A stretch of 64,000 nt of DNA from Ailurus styani (lineage: Eukaryota; Chordata; Mammalia; Carnivora; Ailuridae), in the NCBI GenBank assembly GCA_002007465.1, contig LNAC01000275.1:1-64000 (forward strand), read 5' to 3'. Positions 1 through 11,086 of the stretch are shown piece by piece. Position 1 is the first letter of the stretch. Each line of letters begins with the position of its first letter. Both the position numbers and the translations under genes were made by a program. The notes beneath the pieces were generated by a model that saw only the letters and a program-made list of their open reading frames with translations, was not told where the DNA came from and ran no database searches.

Positions 1-36
1 GGTCTCCTACTCCTCCGCCATCTTGCCGCTCCTCCC
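1..36 (-). mobile_element. L1 5' terminus (element continues left of the window)
   Basis: Read on the minus strand, this ends in GGGAGGAGCGGCAAGATGG followed by CGGAGGAGTAGGAGACC. That is the typical start of a carnivore L1 5' UTR, the internal promoter. The body runs off the left edge. Because the extreme 5' end is kept, the copy was probably inserted at or near full length rather than 5'-truncated. Plain AT-rich DNA begins at 37 and presumably starts with the target-site duplication, whose partner lies outside the window. Confidence 0.8.
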
Positions 37-940
37 GAGATTACATAATTTATTAATTTGACAACAAGAGCCTATACTTCATTAAGCACATGTATTAATT
101 TTTAATAGGATCACCACAAAGAAATTCTTTAAAAATTTTGTTTGTCACCTGATCTTTACCAACCACACTCTTGCACTTGTCCTCCTTGTCAAGAAAAATG
201 GAGAGTTTAAAGTTTGCAAGCAATACCTGATGTTGGACAGATCACTGTCTGAAATCAATATTCATGTCTACAGTTTTCTTGACCTATTGATCAGCTTGAG
301 TAAGTATGATTTGTATCAGCTGAAACTCCAGAATAGGGTTAGAAGGTAAGGAAAAGAGAAAGGGAAGGGTCATACCTCTAGTCAATATCAGAAAGAATTT
401 TTTAAGTATGTATGAAAGATTATATTTTTAGATCCACATGACAATTTTGAATATTTAGTAATATGATTTGGGCTGCATAGAGTACTATCTCTGTTTTAAC
501 ATATCCTAAAAAATGTTTTCTCAGATCTAATTACAACATTACATAAACATGTTTGAATAGAAATGAACATATTCATCTGACCCCAAAAAATACCTCCTAA
601 GCATTACAGATAATTGGAAAAAGGAAGAATTATTCAATAAATGATTTGGGGACATTTGGCTATCCCTCTATGGCAGCAATGATCATGGTGATAGTAGTGA
701 TGAATTCCTAACTTATGCCATTCACCAAAAGAATTACAAATGGAGTAAAGACCTAAATATAATAGTCTTGAGAGATTTAGAAGGAAATAAAGGTGAATAC
801 TCATATTGTCTTAATTGGTTTTTCTAAAAAAAATACATATGTATGGTAAACATGTAAAAAGTAACAGATATACCCACATACAGTTAAAACAAATGTATTT
901 CAAACAATATAATAAAAATAAAAGTTAAAGCAAAAGACAC
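37..940. other. No gene; AT-rich unique or very old sequence
   Basis: No exon-like open frame, RNA gene or recognisable repeat is visible in this stretch, which is AT-rich throughout. Confidence 0.5.
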
Positions 941-1720
941 TCAGAAAAAGTATTTATTTGTAACATATAATAGAAAAAATGACAATCCTTAATATATAAA
1001 GAGGTGAATATTTCTAATGTATAAAAACACTTTATGGATGAGAAAGAAAAATACAGTAGGAAAAAAATGGGGTAGTAGACAAATGGGTCACAGAAAGGGA
1101 CACAAATGAGCAGGGTATATACAAACTTCAACTTTAGTATTAAAAAGTTAAATCCTAAGGGCACCTGACTGGCTTGATTAGAGGACCGTCTGACTTTTGA
1201 TTTCAGGGTTGTGAGTTCGAGCCCCATGTTAGGTGTAGAGTCTACTTCTAAAAAAAAAAGTTAAGTCCCAGTGAAATTGTAAAAGTTTTTAAACACTAAT
1301 GACACTCTGTTCCTGAAAAAAAAATTAACACTTTTGTTCATTACTGCTAAGTATTTAAGATAATCTTTCATTGCTGGGTGAGAACCAGTATACATCGAAA
1401 GCCTTGTAAGTACATATTTCTTTTACACAGAAATTCTATTCTTAGAATTTTTTTCCAAAGGCAATAATCAAGCATAGTGTAAGGTTTTATGTAGGATGGT
1501 AATTATTTGTAATAAGGAAGCAACAAAAAGAACCACAATTTGGAATTTGTAAATTTGTGTGTGTATACATACATAGATATGTTATGGCAGTCATATTTAA
1601 ACACTGTAGGACTGCTTAAAATCATATTGATGTAGTATGTTTGACAGCAAAGCAAAGATGTGATAATATATTTAAGTGGTGAACAAAGGTAATATGTGTT
1701 GTGTCATATCAACCTTAAAG
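941..1720 (+). mobile_element. Old L1 (L1M-type) ORF2 3' fragment
   Basis: Degraded text matches the 3' part of ORF2 of old mammalian L1s, including the region around 1418-1450 (ACACAGAAATTCTATTCTTA) and the stretch at 1500-1660. Edges are approximate. It is interrupted by the SINE at 1159-1258. It is one of only two L1 segments on the plus strand in this window. Confidence 0.55.
1159..1258 (+). mobile_element. Old CAN SINE (SINEC)
   Basis: A tRNA-derived head starts GGGCACCTGACTGGCTTGAT, a B-box-like GTGAGTTCGAGCCCC lies at about 1211-1225, and an A-tail ends at 1258. The flanks aagttaaatccta (1145-1157) and aagttaagtccca look like a diverged target-site duplication. The GTGAGTTCGAGCCCC form marks an older subfamily than most SINECs here. 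Confidence 0.85.
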
Positions 1721-2929
1721 TTGATAATGACTATATGGATAATACTGCAAGAAATTTGTTTTATTTTATTCTTTGATTCTCATGAATACATATTTCCTTT
1801 TTCCCACAGTTACCATGCAGTAGTTTTAATTGGGAAAAAATATTTTCAACAAAGAGGAAATAAATCTGTATTAGAATTTATTAGCCTGTATCATTTTGGC
1901 TGTATATTAAAATCCCTAGGGAGAATTAAAAAAAATTCTGATGTACAGACTTGTTGAATCACTGTTATACAACTGATACTAATATTGTATCTCAAATAAG
2001 TAAACTATAAAATGTAGAGAAGAGTAATAATGAAGGTAAAACCCACCTGAAATGGCTTCATCCAGCAATATCTATTCTTGAGCATTCCTTCCAGATCTCT
2101 TTGTGTACATACAGATATATATGAAGTCTATAGATTTTTTTCCATAAATGAGATCAAATTCAAAAAAAAAGTTCTGAGACTTGCCCTGATTTGCTGAATC
2201 GAAGTATGTTTTTTTATTTGTTTGTTTGGCTGGGTTTTGTTTAGCTGTTGATGGTTTTAACATGGTTCTAAGATGATTCTTAAATGGTCAGGCCAGCATC
2301 TGTCCACAAAAATGGCATTTGATGAAAATAATACTAAATTCTCAGGATATTGTGAGAATCAAACAAAATAATGTGAGTGAGTGTTCAAAGGATGATAGAG
2401 GACTAATTCAGTCACAGCATATTTCCTAGTAAACTTAACCTCCATGAGGTTTGTTTCTTTTGGGAAAGATGACTGGAAGCTATATTGTGGTAATTTTGTC
2501 CTTCTAGCACTACTCCACTCCCTTCTTGTGGTAACCCCAGCAACATGATTATAGCGAGGGCCCGTGATCAAGGCTGGGAAATCTAAGGTCTCCTACTACC
2601 CCAGTAGTCCTACAAGTGATCCAGGTTTTGGCCAGTCATTACAAAGGATTTTTCTGACTGTGGCCAGCAAATTGTAAGTAAGTCTGCTCCATCCCAGCTT
2701 TCTCTGTCCAAAGAATGGCACAGTTATTCTTACATAATCACTGTTATAAAACCCTTTCCTTAATACCCCTTGCTCAATCCATTGGCAGGTCCTATTGGCT
2801 TTTCCTTTCTAGAACATTCCAGATCTGCCCACTCCTCCTGGCCTCCAAGTTTCCACTCTAGTTTTGGGCTACTGTGTCACTTGGTCTTGTGTTCCATATT
2901 TGTCTTCTTAAAAGCCATTGTCCACAGAG
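1721..2929. other. No gene; faint repeat remnants only
   Basis: There is a weak MER5-like piece at about 1895-1945 and L1-3'-end-like text at about 1955-2010. A T-rich low-complexity patch lies at 2200-2260. The stretch 2510-2640 resembles an old LTR remnant but cannot be assigned. No coding signal is seen. Confidence 0.4.
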
Positions 2930-3560
2930 CCAAATATATTTTCAAATCACAAATCAAATCATGTAATTCCTCAGTTCATAATTATCCAGTGAAATTCCAC
3001 TACATTTATTTTTCTAATTTCAACTTAAGATTGTTTATTAATTTTTTAATTTATTTTTATTTTTTATTTTTTTTATTATGTTCAATTAGGCAATGTTTAG
3101 AACAAAATCCACACTTGTGTGGTCTGACAAACCTATACATGGTTTGTCCCTTCTGTACCTCCCCAGACTCATCCACCTAACAGCCTTGGGTCTAACACTC
3201 TTGCTCTTCCTTAAATATGGCATGCTTTCCCTGCCTTTGTAGTCACTCTTTCCTCTGCAAGATTGATCATCATTCAGACCTATCAATGACTTCTTCCCTT
3301 GTTTCTTTCGAATTTTTTCTCAAATATTCCCTTGGAGGAAACATCTTTAACTGCTCTGTCAATATGGCTCTTCTTTCTCATGCATGACACCTATCCATCT
3401 CTGTGCTTTATTGGTTCACAGCACTTAGCATTCCCTCATGGTTTCATGTTCATTGTCTCTCTTTCACTAAAACGGACATTCCACAAAGGCAGGAAACTTC
3501 TCTGTCTTGTTTATTGCTCTTGTGCCCAGGGCCTGGTCATCCATTGGATTATATCTCCAT
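2930..3560 (+). mobile_element. L2 LINE 3' portion
   Basis: Diverged but collinear with the L2 3' region. In order: the 'cctcagttc..ccagtgaaattcca' block (2970-3000), 'aacaaaatccacact' (3101-3115), 'cagcacttagcattc' (3419-3433), and the closing 'ggcaggaaacttctctgtcttg' zone (3489-3510). A T/A-rich insertion lies at 3035-3080. Confidence 0.75.
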
Positions 3561-3564
3561 TGCA

Positions 3565-4443
3565 TGGAGATAGTCAGGCTTCTGAAGGACAGACTGATGC
3601 CAGCAGGAGAAGGAAAAGCAGAGGAAGAAAACTGGTGGAGATTTAGTGTTTAGAATCATCTAAGCTAGCCCTACTCTTCCCTTTTTCATCCATTGGTTGG
3701 GTGAACCAAAAACATCCTCTCTTTCTCTTTAGTTAATTTGAATATGATTTCCGTCACTTGAGACTGAAAGATCCCTCACTAATAGCTAATTAAAGATTCA
3801 GTTTCAGGACCCAAGGCATATTTGGAGGAAATCCATAAAACACCATAACTCTGTGCTCAGAACACTGAAATGAAGAACTTGATAGAGCTCAAAATTTTCA
3901 CCTCCAAGTTAGTCTGTGGATGTACAATGGGCCACCATTACTGACTAGCCAAAGACCTTTCCCTCCTCCATTGAGTATTTTGTTCTTTGTTTAATTGTAT
4001 ATTCCCTACATCTGCTGGCTGAACTACTCAGCCCTGGCTGCCTCTTACCCTTCTTAACCTTTCTCTTCCCTTCCCTTCCAGATGTGCAGATCATTTCAGA
4101 GTTGTGAAGGAAATTCTAATCAAAACTGATTTCACTTGGCTTCTATCACCCACACACTAAGCAAATAATACATAAACCATATTCTTTAATACCTTTATTC
4201 ATATCCAATTTTAAAGCAGACCAGTTATCTACCTATCCACACCCTTGATTTTGCTTGATTTTGTTTATATAAATATTCACATAAATCTGCCACTTATTCC
4301 TGCATTCCATGCGAAGATGATGACTTCACAGAACTCCACATACCTGAACACACTGAAAATACCCCTGTAGCAATGGAAGGGAGTCTACACAAGCAGGGTA
4401 GGTGCCAAAATTCTGCATCAAACTCAAGGAAGCAAGTACATGT
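3565..4443. other. No gene recognised
   Basis: Nothing assignable is seen apart from a short polypyrimidine run at 4055-4080. Confidence 0.45.
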
Positions 4444-4628
4444 CTATGGCTGACTCCTCAGCTATAGCACTATTATTGACATTTGGGGCCAAATATTCAG
4501 TACATAAGAGCTATTCTGTGCATTGCATCATGTTTAGCAGCATCTCTGACCTCTATCCACTAAATGCCAGTAACACCACTTTTGTGACAACCAAAAATAT
4601 CTAGACCTTAACAACTGTCCCCTAATGT
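4444..4628 (-). mobile_element. MER20-like hAT-Charlie DNA transposon
   Basis: Reads as the reverse complement of MER20: 'actattattgacatttggggcc', then 'tgtgcattgcatcatgttta' and 'gacctctatccactaaatgc', ending in 'gtgacaaccaaaaatatct'. This is a non-autonomous element of about the expected length (~200 bp) with decayed inverted ends. Confidence 0.8.
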
Positions 4629-4909
4629 GTGTATATGTGTGTGTTGGGGAAAGGATTGTGCTCAGCTAAGAATGACTTGTATACAGAGAAAGAACTTGTC
4701 TTGCAATTCAAAAAAATTAGTTCCATCACCTGAATACACTATCACCCCTTCAAAATAGGCAGTAACATGTCCTGAATAGGTGAGGGTCCCAGTTCTTCAG
4801 AGTTGAACCAGTTTTCACAGTCCTGGACTTTATAACCCAATATGGATCTATGAGGAATGAAACCGGTAGGTTAATTTGTTCTGTTTAAAGATTTGAATTT
4901 TTAAAGGGG

Positions 4910-5285
4910 GCCTATTCTCTTCAGAACCCCATTACTTTCATAGTTTAGGCTAAAACTCTTTCACTTACAGTACCTTTTGTGATTGATAGAGCTCAGGCTC
5001 GCTTCTCCAATCTAAGTCCCTGCTATTCCCTTGCATATGTCCTATGCCCCACCCGTATCAACTTTTTTATTCTATGGGGAAAGGGTATGCTTTCTAATAT
5101 CTCCACTTTTTTCACACACACTGTTCCCACTGCCTGAAATACCCTTCCCAACTTTCCATATTTTCTCTGAGATGTTAATTCCTATAACATCGAAGAACCT
5201 TCCTCAACTCTTGTTCTTCCCGAACACTGTCCCTTACAGGCTAGTAGGCTTCTCTTTCGGATTCCCCAAGTCTTAGAGGTTTTTC
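4910..5285 (+). mobile_element. L2 LINE fragment
   Basis: Weakly conserved L2 order: 'ggctaaaactctttc' (4949), 'ccctgctattcccttgc' (5018), 'tgttcccactgcctgaaatac' zone (5122), 'ccttcctcaactc' (5200). Edges are approximate. Confidence 0.55.
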
Positions 5286-5301
5286 TGTCTTATAAATATC
5301 A

Positions 5302-5325
5302 GTTGTTGTTGTTGTTGTTGTTGTT
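5302..5325. repeat. (GTT)8 microsatellite
   Basis: Eight uninterrupted GTT units are followed by a T-run. Confidence 0.95.
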
Positions 5326-5798
5326 TTTTAACTCATCTCCCATGAAGTACTGGGTTTACAAGTATTTATAAATTCTTATTTAGTATATTTAATTTAGAAT
5401 TAAGAAATTTTTAAAAATGACTAGAACTTTAAAGATTCATGCTCCTTTTCTTCTAAGATCTGTTTAGTCAATTTATCAGAAATGCTTTCCTAGAAATACT
5501 TTCTAATAGCAACCTGGCTTTCCCTGCCATCTAGAACACTCTATGACTATCACCATCTCACAAATTTCTTTGTAACTAAGGGGTCCCAGAGCTTAAGATT
5601 CAGTGCTTTTATGGTAAATCTACCTTTTTAAAATGTATCCCTGTGCCTCAATGACCAATGCAATATTTGGACCATAGAAAAAATTTAATACATATTAGTG
5701 ATAACAATGCTGAATTTTACTTAAAGATTAAGAAATCTTCTTACCTTCTGTGTGTTCTAGAAAAAGACTTACACTTCAGAGGAACCACCCTTCCAATA
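5326..5798. other. No gene recognised
   Basis: AT-rich sequence with no assignable repeat. Confidence 0.4.
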
Positions 5799-5816
5799 AG
5801 ACTTTGCTAAGACTCA

Positions 5817-6030
5817 GGGCGCCTGGGTGGCTCAGTGGGTTAAAGCTTCTGCCTTTGGCTCAGGTCATGATCTCAGGGTCCTGGGATCGAACCCCGCATT
5901 GGGCTCTCTGCTCAGCAGGGAGCCTGCTTCCTCCTCTCTCTCTGCCTCCTCTGCCTGCTTGTGATCTCTCTCTCTGTCAAATAAATAAAATCTTAAAAAA
6001 AAAAAAAGAACATTGCTTTAAAAAAAAAAA
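5817..6030 (+). mobile_element. Young SINEC with perfect 18-bp target-site duplication
   Basis: The element is complete from GGGCGCCTGGGTGGCTCAGT through the CT-rich region to AAATAAATAAAATCTTA. The duplication AGACTTTGCTAAGACTCA flanks it at 5799-5816 and 6031-6048 with no mismatch. The tail is two-part: a first A-run (about 5995-6007), then GAACATTGCTTT, then a second A-run (6020-6030). This suggests read-through of the first tail. It belongs to the GGTTAAAGC subfamily. Confidence 0.97.
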
Positions 6031-6357
6031 AGACTTTGCTAAGACTCATGGATGCCCCCACCTTGTAAAACAAGGCCAGACTTGCCAATTTTCATTTTTT
6101 GCCTCAGAAATGCCTAGCTGAACCTCTTGCTTCCACTGACAGAACAAAATACTTGCAACCAAACTTTGGTTAAGCTTCTGTCCTTCCTCCAGAGCCCTGA
6201 ACTTTGACTCATTTTAGCCCAAGTCAACATTCAGTCCCTCCTAAGAACAGATTGGACTCAGAGTGAAAGATCCTGTGACCTACTATTCTCTCATGCCATC
6301 TTTTTTTTTTTTCTTAATTATTGGAATGTGGTGACTCCAGGTCACTTAATCACTTGT

Positions 6358-6360
<3 letters not shown>

Positions 6361-6394
<34 letters not shown>
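6361..6394. repeat. (CTTG)n microsatellite
   Basis: About 8.5 uninterrupted CTTG units, preceded by the degenerate units CTTG TTTG at 6353-6360. Confidence 0.95.
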
Positions 6395-6395
<1 letters not shown>

Positions 6396-6407
6396 TCTAT
6401 CAGTGAG

Positions 6408-6408
<1 letters not shown>

Positions 6409-6467
<59 letters not shown>

Positions 6468-6469
6468 TT
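6409..6469. repeat. (TTTA)n microsatellite
   Basis: About 15 TTTA units lie only 14 bases after the CTTG array. Confidence 0.95.
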
Positions 6470-6516
6470 CTTAGTTTACATTTGTATTCTAAGTGTTTTT
6501 CTTTCACTACTTTTTT

Positions 6517-6693
6517 AAAAAGATTTTATTTATTTATTAGAGAGAGAGAGAGAGGGAACACAAGCAGGGGGAGTGGGAGAAGGAGGATCTCCCCACTGAG
6601 CAGGGAGTCTGATGCAGGGCTCAATCCCATGACGCTGGGATCATGACCTGAGCCAAAGACAGATGCCTAACAACTGAGCCGCCCAGGCACTCC
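6517..6693 (-). mobile_element. SINEC, antisense
   Basis: The T-rich tail (aaaagattttatttatt) leads to a head ending 'gagccgcccaggcactcc'. Similar flanks ttcactactttttta (about 6503) and ttcacttctttttta (about 6695) are the likely target-site duplication. Confidence 0.92.
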
Positions 6694-6708
6694 ATTCACT
6701 TCTTTTTT

Positions 6709-7352
6709 ATTATGATCATATAATGTGTTGTTTCAGGGGTACAGATTTGAGATCCTTCAGTTTTACACAACACACAGTGCTCACCACAGCACATACCCTC
6801 CCCAATGCCCATCACCCAGCCACCCCATTCCCCCACACCCCTCCCCTTCGAAACCCTCAGTTCGTTTCCTGAAATTTTTCTCAGGAAAAATGTTTCTCAT
6901 TTTTCTCATTTTCTCATTTCTCATTCTCATAGAAACATCAAAAGAGATGTTTCTCTTATGCCTTGTCTCCCTCTCCGGTTTCATCTTGCTTCCTTTTTTC
7001 CTCTCTTCCCCTATGATTCTCTCTCTTATTTCTTAAATTCCCCATATCAGTGAGATCATATGATAATTGTCCTTCTCTGATTGACTTATTTCACTTAGCA
7101 TAATACCCTCTAGTTCCATCCATGTCACTGCGAATGGCAAGATTTCATTTTTTGATGGCTGTGTCATATTCAATGGTATATATATCCATTCATCTGTTGA
7201 TGGATGCCTGGGCTCTTTGCATACTTTGGTTATTGTGGGCATTTCTGCTATAGACATTGGGGTGCAGGTGCCCCTTCAGATCACTATATTTGTATCTTTG
7301 GGGTAAATAACCAGTAGTGCAATTGCAGGGTTGTAGGGTAGCTCTATTTTCT
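6709..7352 (-). mobile_element. L1 3' end: 3' UTR plus ORF2 C-terminus
   Basis: The 3' UTR text 'cagtgctcaccacagcacat' (6776) is followed by the ORF2 C-terminus, which ends near 7033. On the minus strand this reads ...CPSTDEW-like... then GIMLSEISQSEKDNYHMISL, typical of carnivore L1 ORF2. The copy is interrupted by a second L1 3' end at 7361. Confidence 0.88.
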
Positions 7353-7360
7353 TCTCTCTC

Positions 7361-7590
7361 TTTTTTCTTTAAATTTCATTTTATTTTTTCAGTGTTCCAA
7401 GATTCATTGTTTATGCACCACACCCAGTGCTCCATGCAATACGTGCCCTCCTTAATACCCACCACCAGGCTCACCCATCCCCCCAGCCCCTTCCCCTCTA
7501 AAACCCTCAGTTTGTTTCTCAGAGTCCACAGTCTCTCATGCTTCATCTCCCCCTCCGATTTCTCCCTATTCACTTTTCCTTTCCTTCCAC
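7361..7590 (-). mobile_element. Younger L1 3' UTR fragment
   Basis: A T-run (tail) is followed by 'cagtgttccaagattcattg', 'ttatgcaccacacccagtgc' and 'gtttctcagagtccacagtc'. The same 3' UTR subfamily occurs at 29598-29860. The right edge is uncertain because similarity to that copy stops near 7588. Confidence 0.8.
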
Positions 7591-8012
7591 TTGCCCACTC
7601 TGGTTCTTTCTATCTTTGTACTTCTCACTGTAAAAGGAAATCCCTTTTTGTCTAACTCTTGAGAAGCTTGTAGTTCTTATGGTCACCAAGGTCTCCCTTT
7701 CCCCAGCCTTAGAAGAAATCCCTTTCTCCATACTTTTGAATATCTCTCTTTCCTAAGTCCAGCTTTGCTTTTTAACTTGACAATAGATTTACTAGGCCCG
7801 GTGGGTGGGGGGTGGTGTTGATGGGTGGAGGGGGAAGCAAAAAGAAAGAAAAGAAAAAGAATGAATGAAGCGGACTTCTATCAAAACAGTCACCTTCCTT
7901 TGTCTTTATAATGCTGATGCTCCCCTCCTGATCTCATGTGCACTCTGGTGTTTGATATTGTCCACCTGCCACAATCTACTTTTCTGTCAGTCATAACTAA
8001 AAACTTAATTTG
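7591..8012. other. No gene; G-rich patch
   Basis: Unassigned sequence. A G-rich run lies at 7800-7834 (G3, G6, G3 and G5 tracts), followed by an A/G-rich stretch at 7837-7870. Confidence 0.4.
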
Positions 8013-8493
8013 TGAATGGATAAAGAAGATGTGGTATATATGTGTATATATATATGAACTATATATATATATATATATGAATACTATGTAGCCATCAAAA
8101 AATGAAATCTTGCCATTTGCAATGACATGGATGGAACTAGAGGGTATTATGCTAAGCAAACTAAGTTGATCAGAGAAAGACAATTATCATATGATCTCAC
8201 TGATATGGGGAATTTGAGAAATAAGACAAGGGATCATAGGGGAAGGGAGGGAAAAATGAAACAAGATGAAACCAGAGAGGGAGACAAACCATAAAAGACT
8301 CTCAATCTCAGGAAACAAGCTGAGGGTTCCTGGAGTGGAGAGGGGTGGGAAGGATGGGGTGGCTGGGTGATGGACATTAGGGAGGGTATGTGCTATGTTG
8401 AGGGCTGTGAATTGTATAAGACTAAGGAATTACAGACCTGTACCCCTGAAACAAATAATACATTATATGTTAATAAAAATTAATTGATTTAAA
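8013..8493 (+). mobile_element. L1 3' end, plus strand
   Basis: Starts in the ORF2 C-terminus (gaatggataaagaagatgtg), expands into a TA-rich run (8035-8080), continues 'atggaactagagggtattat' and closes with 'ttatatgttaataaaaatta'. It is the mirror partner of the minus-strand copy at 6709-7352. Confidence 0.9.
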
Positions 8494-8656
8494 AAACCTT
8501 AATTTCTCAATATTATCAAACCATTCTGATCTCTAATTTCCTTTTGGTTTAAATCTCACCTTCCACATGGCTCAATCTATCTAAATCCTAATCCTTTCAG
8601 ACTTTTTCCTGGCTTCGTATCCAAAAAATCTGATCCCCTCACTGCAGTTAAAATTG

Positions 8657-8777
8657 AGGAGACAGTTGGTTAGGTATCAGGCTCTTGATCTCAGCTCAGG
8701 TCTGGATCTCATGGTCTTGAGTTCAGACCCCACACTGGACTCCATGGTAGGCATGGAGCCTACTTAAAAAAAAAAAT
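8657..8777 (+). mobile_element. Old SINEC, 5'-shortened
   Basis: Contains 'ggttaggtatcaggctcttg', 'cttgagttcagaccccaca' and 'gcatggagcctacttaaaaa'. The usual GGGCGCCTGGGTGG start is missing or decayed. Confidence 0.8.
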
Positions 8778-10622
8778 GAGACAAGTTAGTTTTGAAAGAC
8801 CTAATAGGTTTCAGTGGCAAAAAGTTAGAGTAAGGCCATTCCGGATACAAGCAACTATATGTAAAATCTGGATTTAGGAATTCGAAATTCATGCCTGAGT
8901 ATAATACAATTCTTAATTTTAGTTTAACTTCATAGAGTTAATGAAAAAGGTTTGGAGATAGTCATGCAACAGACTTAATTGTTAGATAAGAGTAATTGAG
9001 CTTGATATAAAGGAGCAAAATAGTAAAATATTTTATCATGATGGGGACATAATAAAAGTGATTAGGATATTAAGTTAAATGGAAGTAGGAAGAAATTGGA
9101 AAGCAGGAGGGGGAGAAAAAGAGAAAAGGAAATAATGCAGCCAGGAGGTGATCAGGATTCTGATTTACAGGTTTCTGTGAGAAAGAAGCATTTTAGGAAT
9201 GGATATTGATTGGGATGAAGACCATCAGCTATGTGTTTTATGTGTAAAATTTCAAATATTGGCAAAATGCACAAACAGCACTATCTATAGTGAATGAAAA
9301 AGTGCTGAAAGTATAATTTGGGAGACATTTGAGCTCTATCATTCAAAACCTTTGAACTTGTCTTATGATTCTCAAAAAGAAATTCCAGAGTACAGTATAC
9401 CTTTGCAGTGCAAATGTTTTTCCCAAATTTGGGGTAAAATGTAGTACTTTTTTTCTCTTTCATAAAATATATTAATTGAATTCTCAATTAATTTTATAAT
9501 TTCATGTTAATTGTAGAATACAGACAGGCATATTGAACACTAAATATTTTGAACATTTAAGTAGTAACATTTGAGAACACTTAACATTCAGTACAGTTTT
9601 GAACTTATTCTTTCCTTGGTTAAAGTTATTGTGTTAAAGAGATATGGATAATAAAATTCTGCATAAGTCCCTTACATAGGTACAGGGTATAGAAAAATGT
9701 GATTAAGATAGTGTTAAATTATAGGGTCATTTTTACAATCATTATTTTATAAATTAACAAATCAAACTTCATCAGACATTGAAATCCATTATTTCAGATA
9801 AGAAACAATGATTTATAAGAGACAAGTGGCAGATTTAATACAACCTCACATTTTAATAAAAGTGTTACAAAGTTTTAGTTATTAAAAATTCAAAAAGGTT
9901 AACATTTTAGATATAAAAAGAGCAAGGCACCAATCGATTTAATGGGAGATAAAGGGTAAAGCATGCAGTGCTCAGACTTTAAAAATCCAATTATTCCTAT
10001 TACTGTGCATACATTAGGCAGTCATATTTTAGTGCTATCCCATGCCTCACTTGTCGTGCTGCCTCTTATCAAGCCTCCTGTTTGCATTTTAATTGACTTG
10101 GGGAAAAGCAAAGGGAAAAAGAAAAAGAAGTTGTAAAATTAAAGAAAGTGCTCTGCGTATTTGAAAGCATATAAGTGACCCTCTCGGACTATGTTATGCC
10201 AATGCTTTCACCACCATTATGCTCCAAAAGTCAAAACCCTATCAACCTAGCTGTTTTCAAATTGTCACTTCCAAACCTAAATACCTTTTTTGAAAGTTTA
10301 TGTCACCACTCTTAAGAGTGCTTCATATATACAAGAACCATATTAGACTTACTTGAATAAATTCCCACTAGGCTGTACACACTTTCCACTGGGTAAAAGA
10401 ATAGACACAAAATTGTTCTGTTATGTTTCACAGTTAATGTGAACTTCAGTTTTTTCTTCTGAAAATGGAGATGGCACGAGTGACTTTATAAGACAGTTCT
10501 GAGAATACAGGAAAAGTTAATGTCTGAGCCTGCCCAATGAAGTATTCCCTGTGGGCTCTCTGAAAGTTGATTCATGGTGTTTTGTCATGACTCCCGAAGT
10601 GGTTTTGAAGCTGTTTCCAGGG
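8778..10622. other. No gene; repeat-poor unique sequence
   Basis: No repeat is recognised over about 1.8 kb. 9960-10260 is less AT-biased than its surroundings and could be constrained non-coding DNA, but sequence alone does not show that. Confidence 0.45.
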
Positions 10623-11086
10623 CAGTGGTTCTCAAACTTCTTGTTCTTAAGACCCTTTTATACCCTAAAAGTTATTGAAAATCCCAAAGACCTTTTTCTT
10701 ATTTAGATTGTATCTTTTAATCCTTACTATATTTTAACTTCAAGTTAAATGTTATGTGTAATTTTAAAAATACATACTTACCAATTTAAAATAGCTATAA
10801 AAATAATTTCATCCTAACATAAACATTTTACAGAAATCTGCCTTTTTCAGAACAACAAAAAGGAAAAGATTGGTGGTTTTTACATTTTTCAAACCTCAGT
10901 ACAAGCTCTGGATTCTAATATATGTTTCTACAGTCTGTCTTTTGTGATACTTTGTTCTGGTTGAAGCATAGAGAGAAAATCAGGACTCCCATAGAGCTAT
11001 GGTTTAGAAAGGGAAGATATCAGGGTACCCTTGATAAGGTCTTGGGGGACTCCCAAACTCTTGAAGCCACACTTGGAGAATTGCTA
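10623..11086. mobile_element. hAT-Charlie-type non-autonomous DNA transposon
   Basis: The left end CAGTGGTTCTCAAACTTCTT and the right end 'acttggagaattgcta' form diverged terminal inverted repeats of the hAT type. The interior ('gacccttttataccctaaaa', 'ctggttgaagcatagagaga') matches a common mammalian Charlie-derived family that I cannot name with certainty. The 8-bp flanks ttccaggg (10615) and ttctgagg (11087) agree at 5 of 8 positions, as an old target duplication might. Confidence 0.75.

Noticed and set aside
1159..1240. tRNA-like sequence with a B-box
   Set aside because: It is the tRNA-derived head of a SINE with an A-tail and target duplication, not a functional tRNA gene. The same holds for all SINEC heads here.
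2770..3180. 136-codon plus-strand open frame
   Set aside because: Lies over L2 and T-rich sequence with no splice context, and the composition is typical of chance.
4050..4090. Polypyrimidine tract followed by CAG, like a splice acceptor
   Set aside because: No open frame or donor site follows that would support an exon. Such tracts are common by chance.
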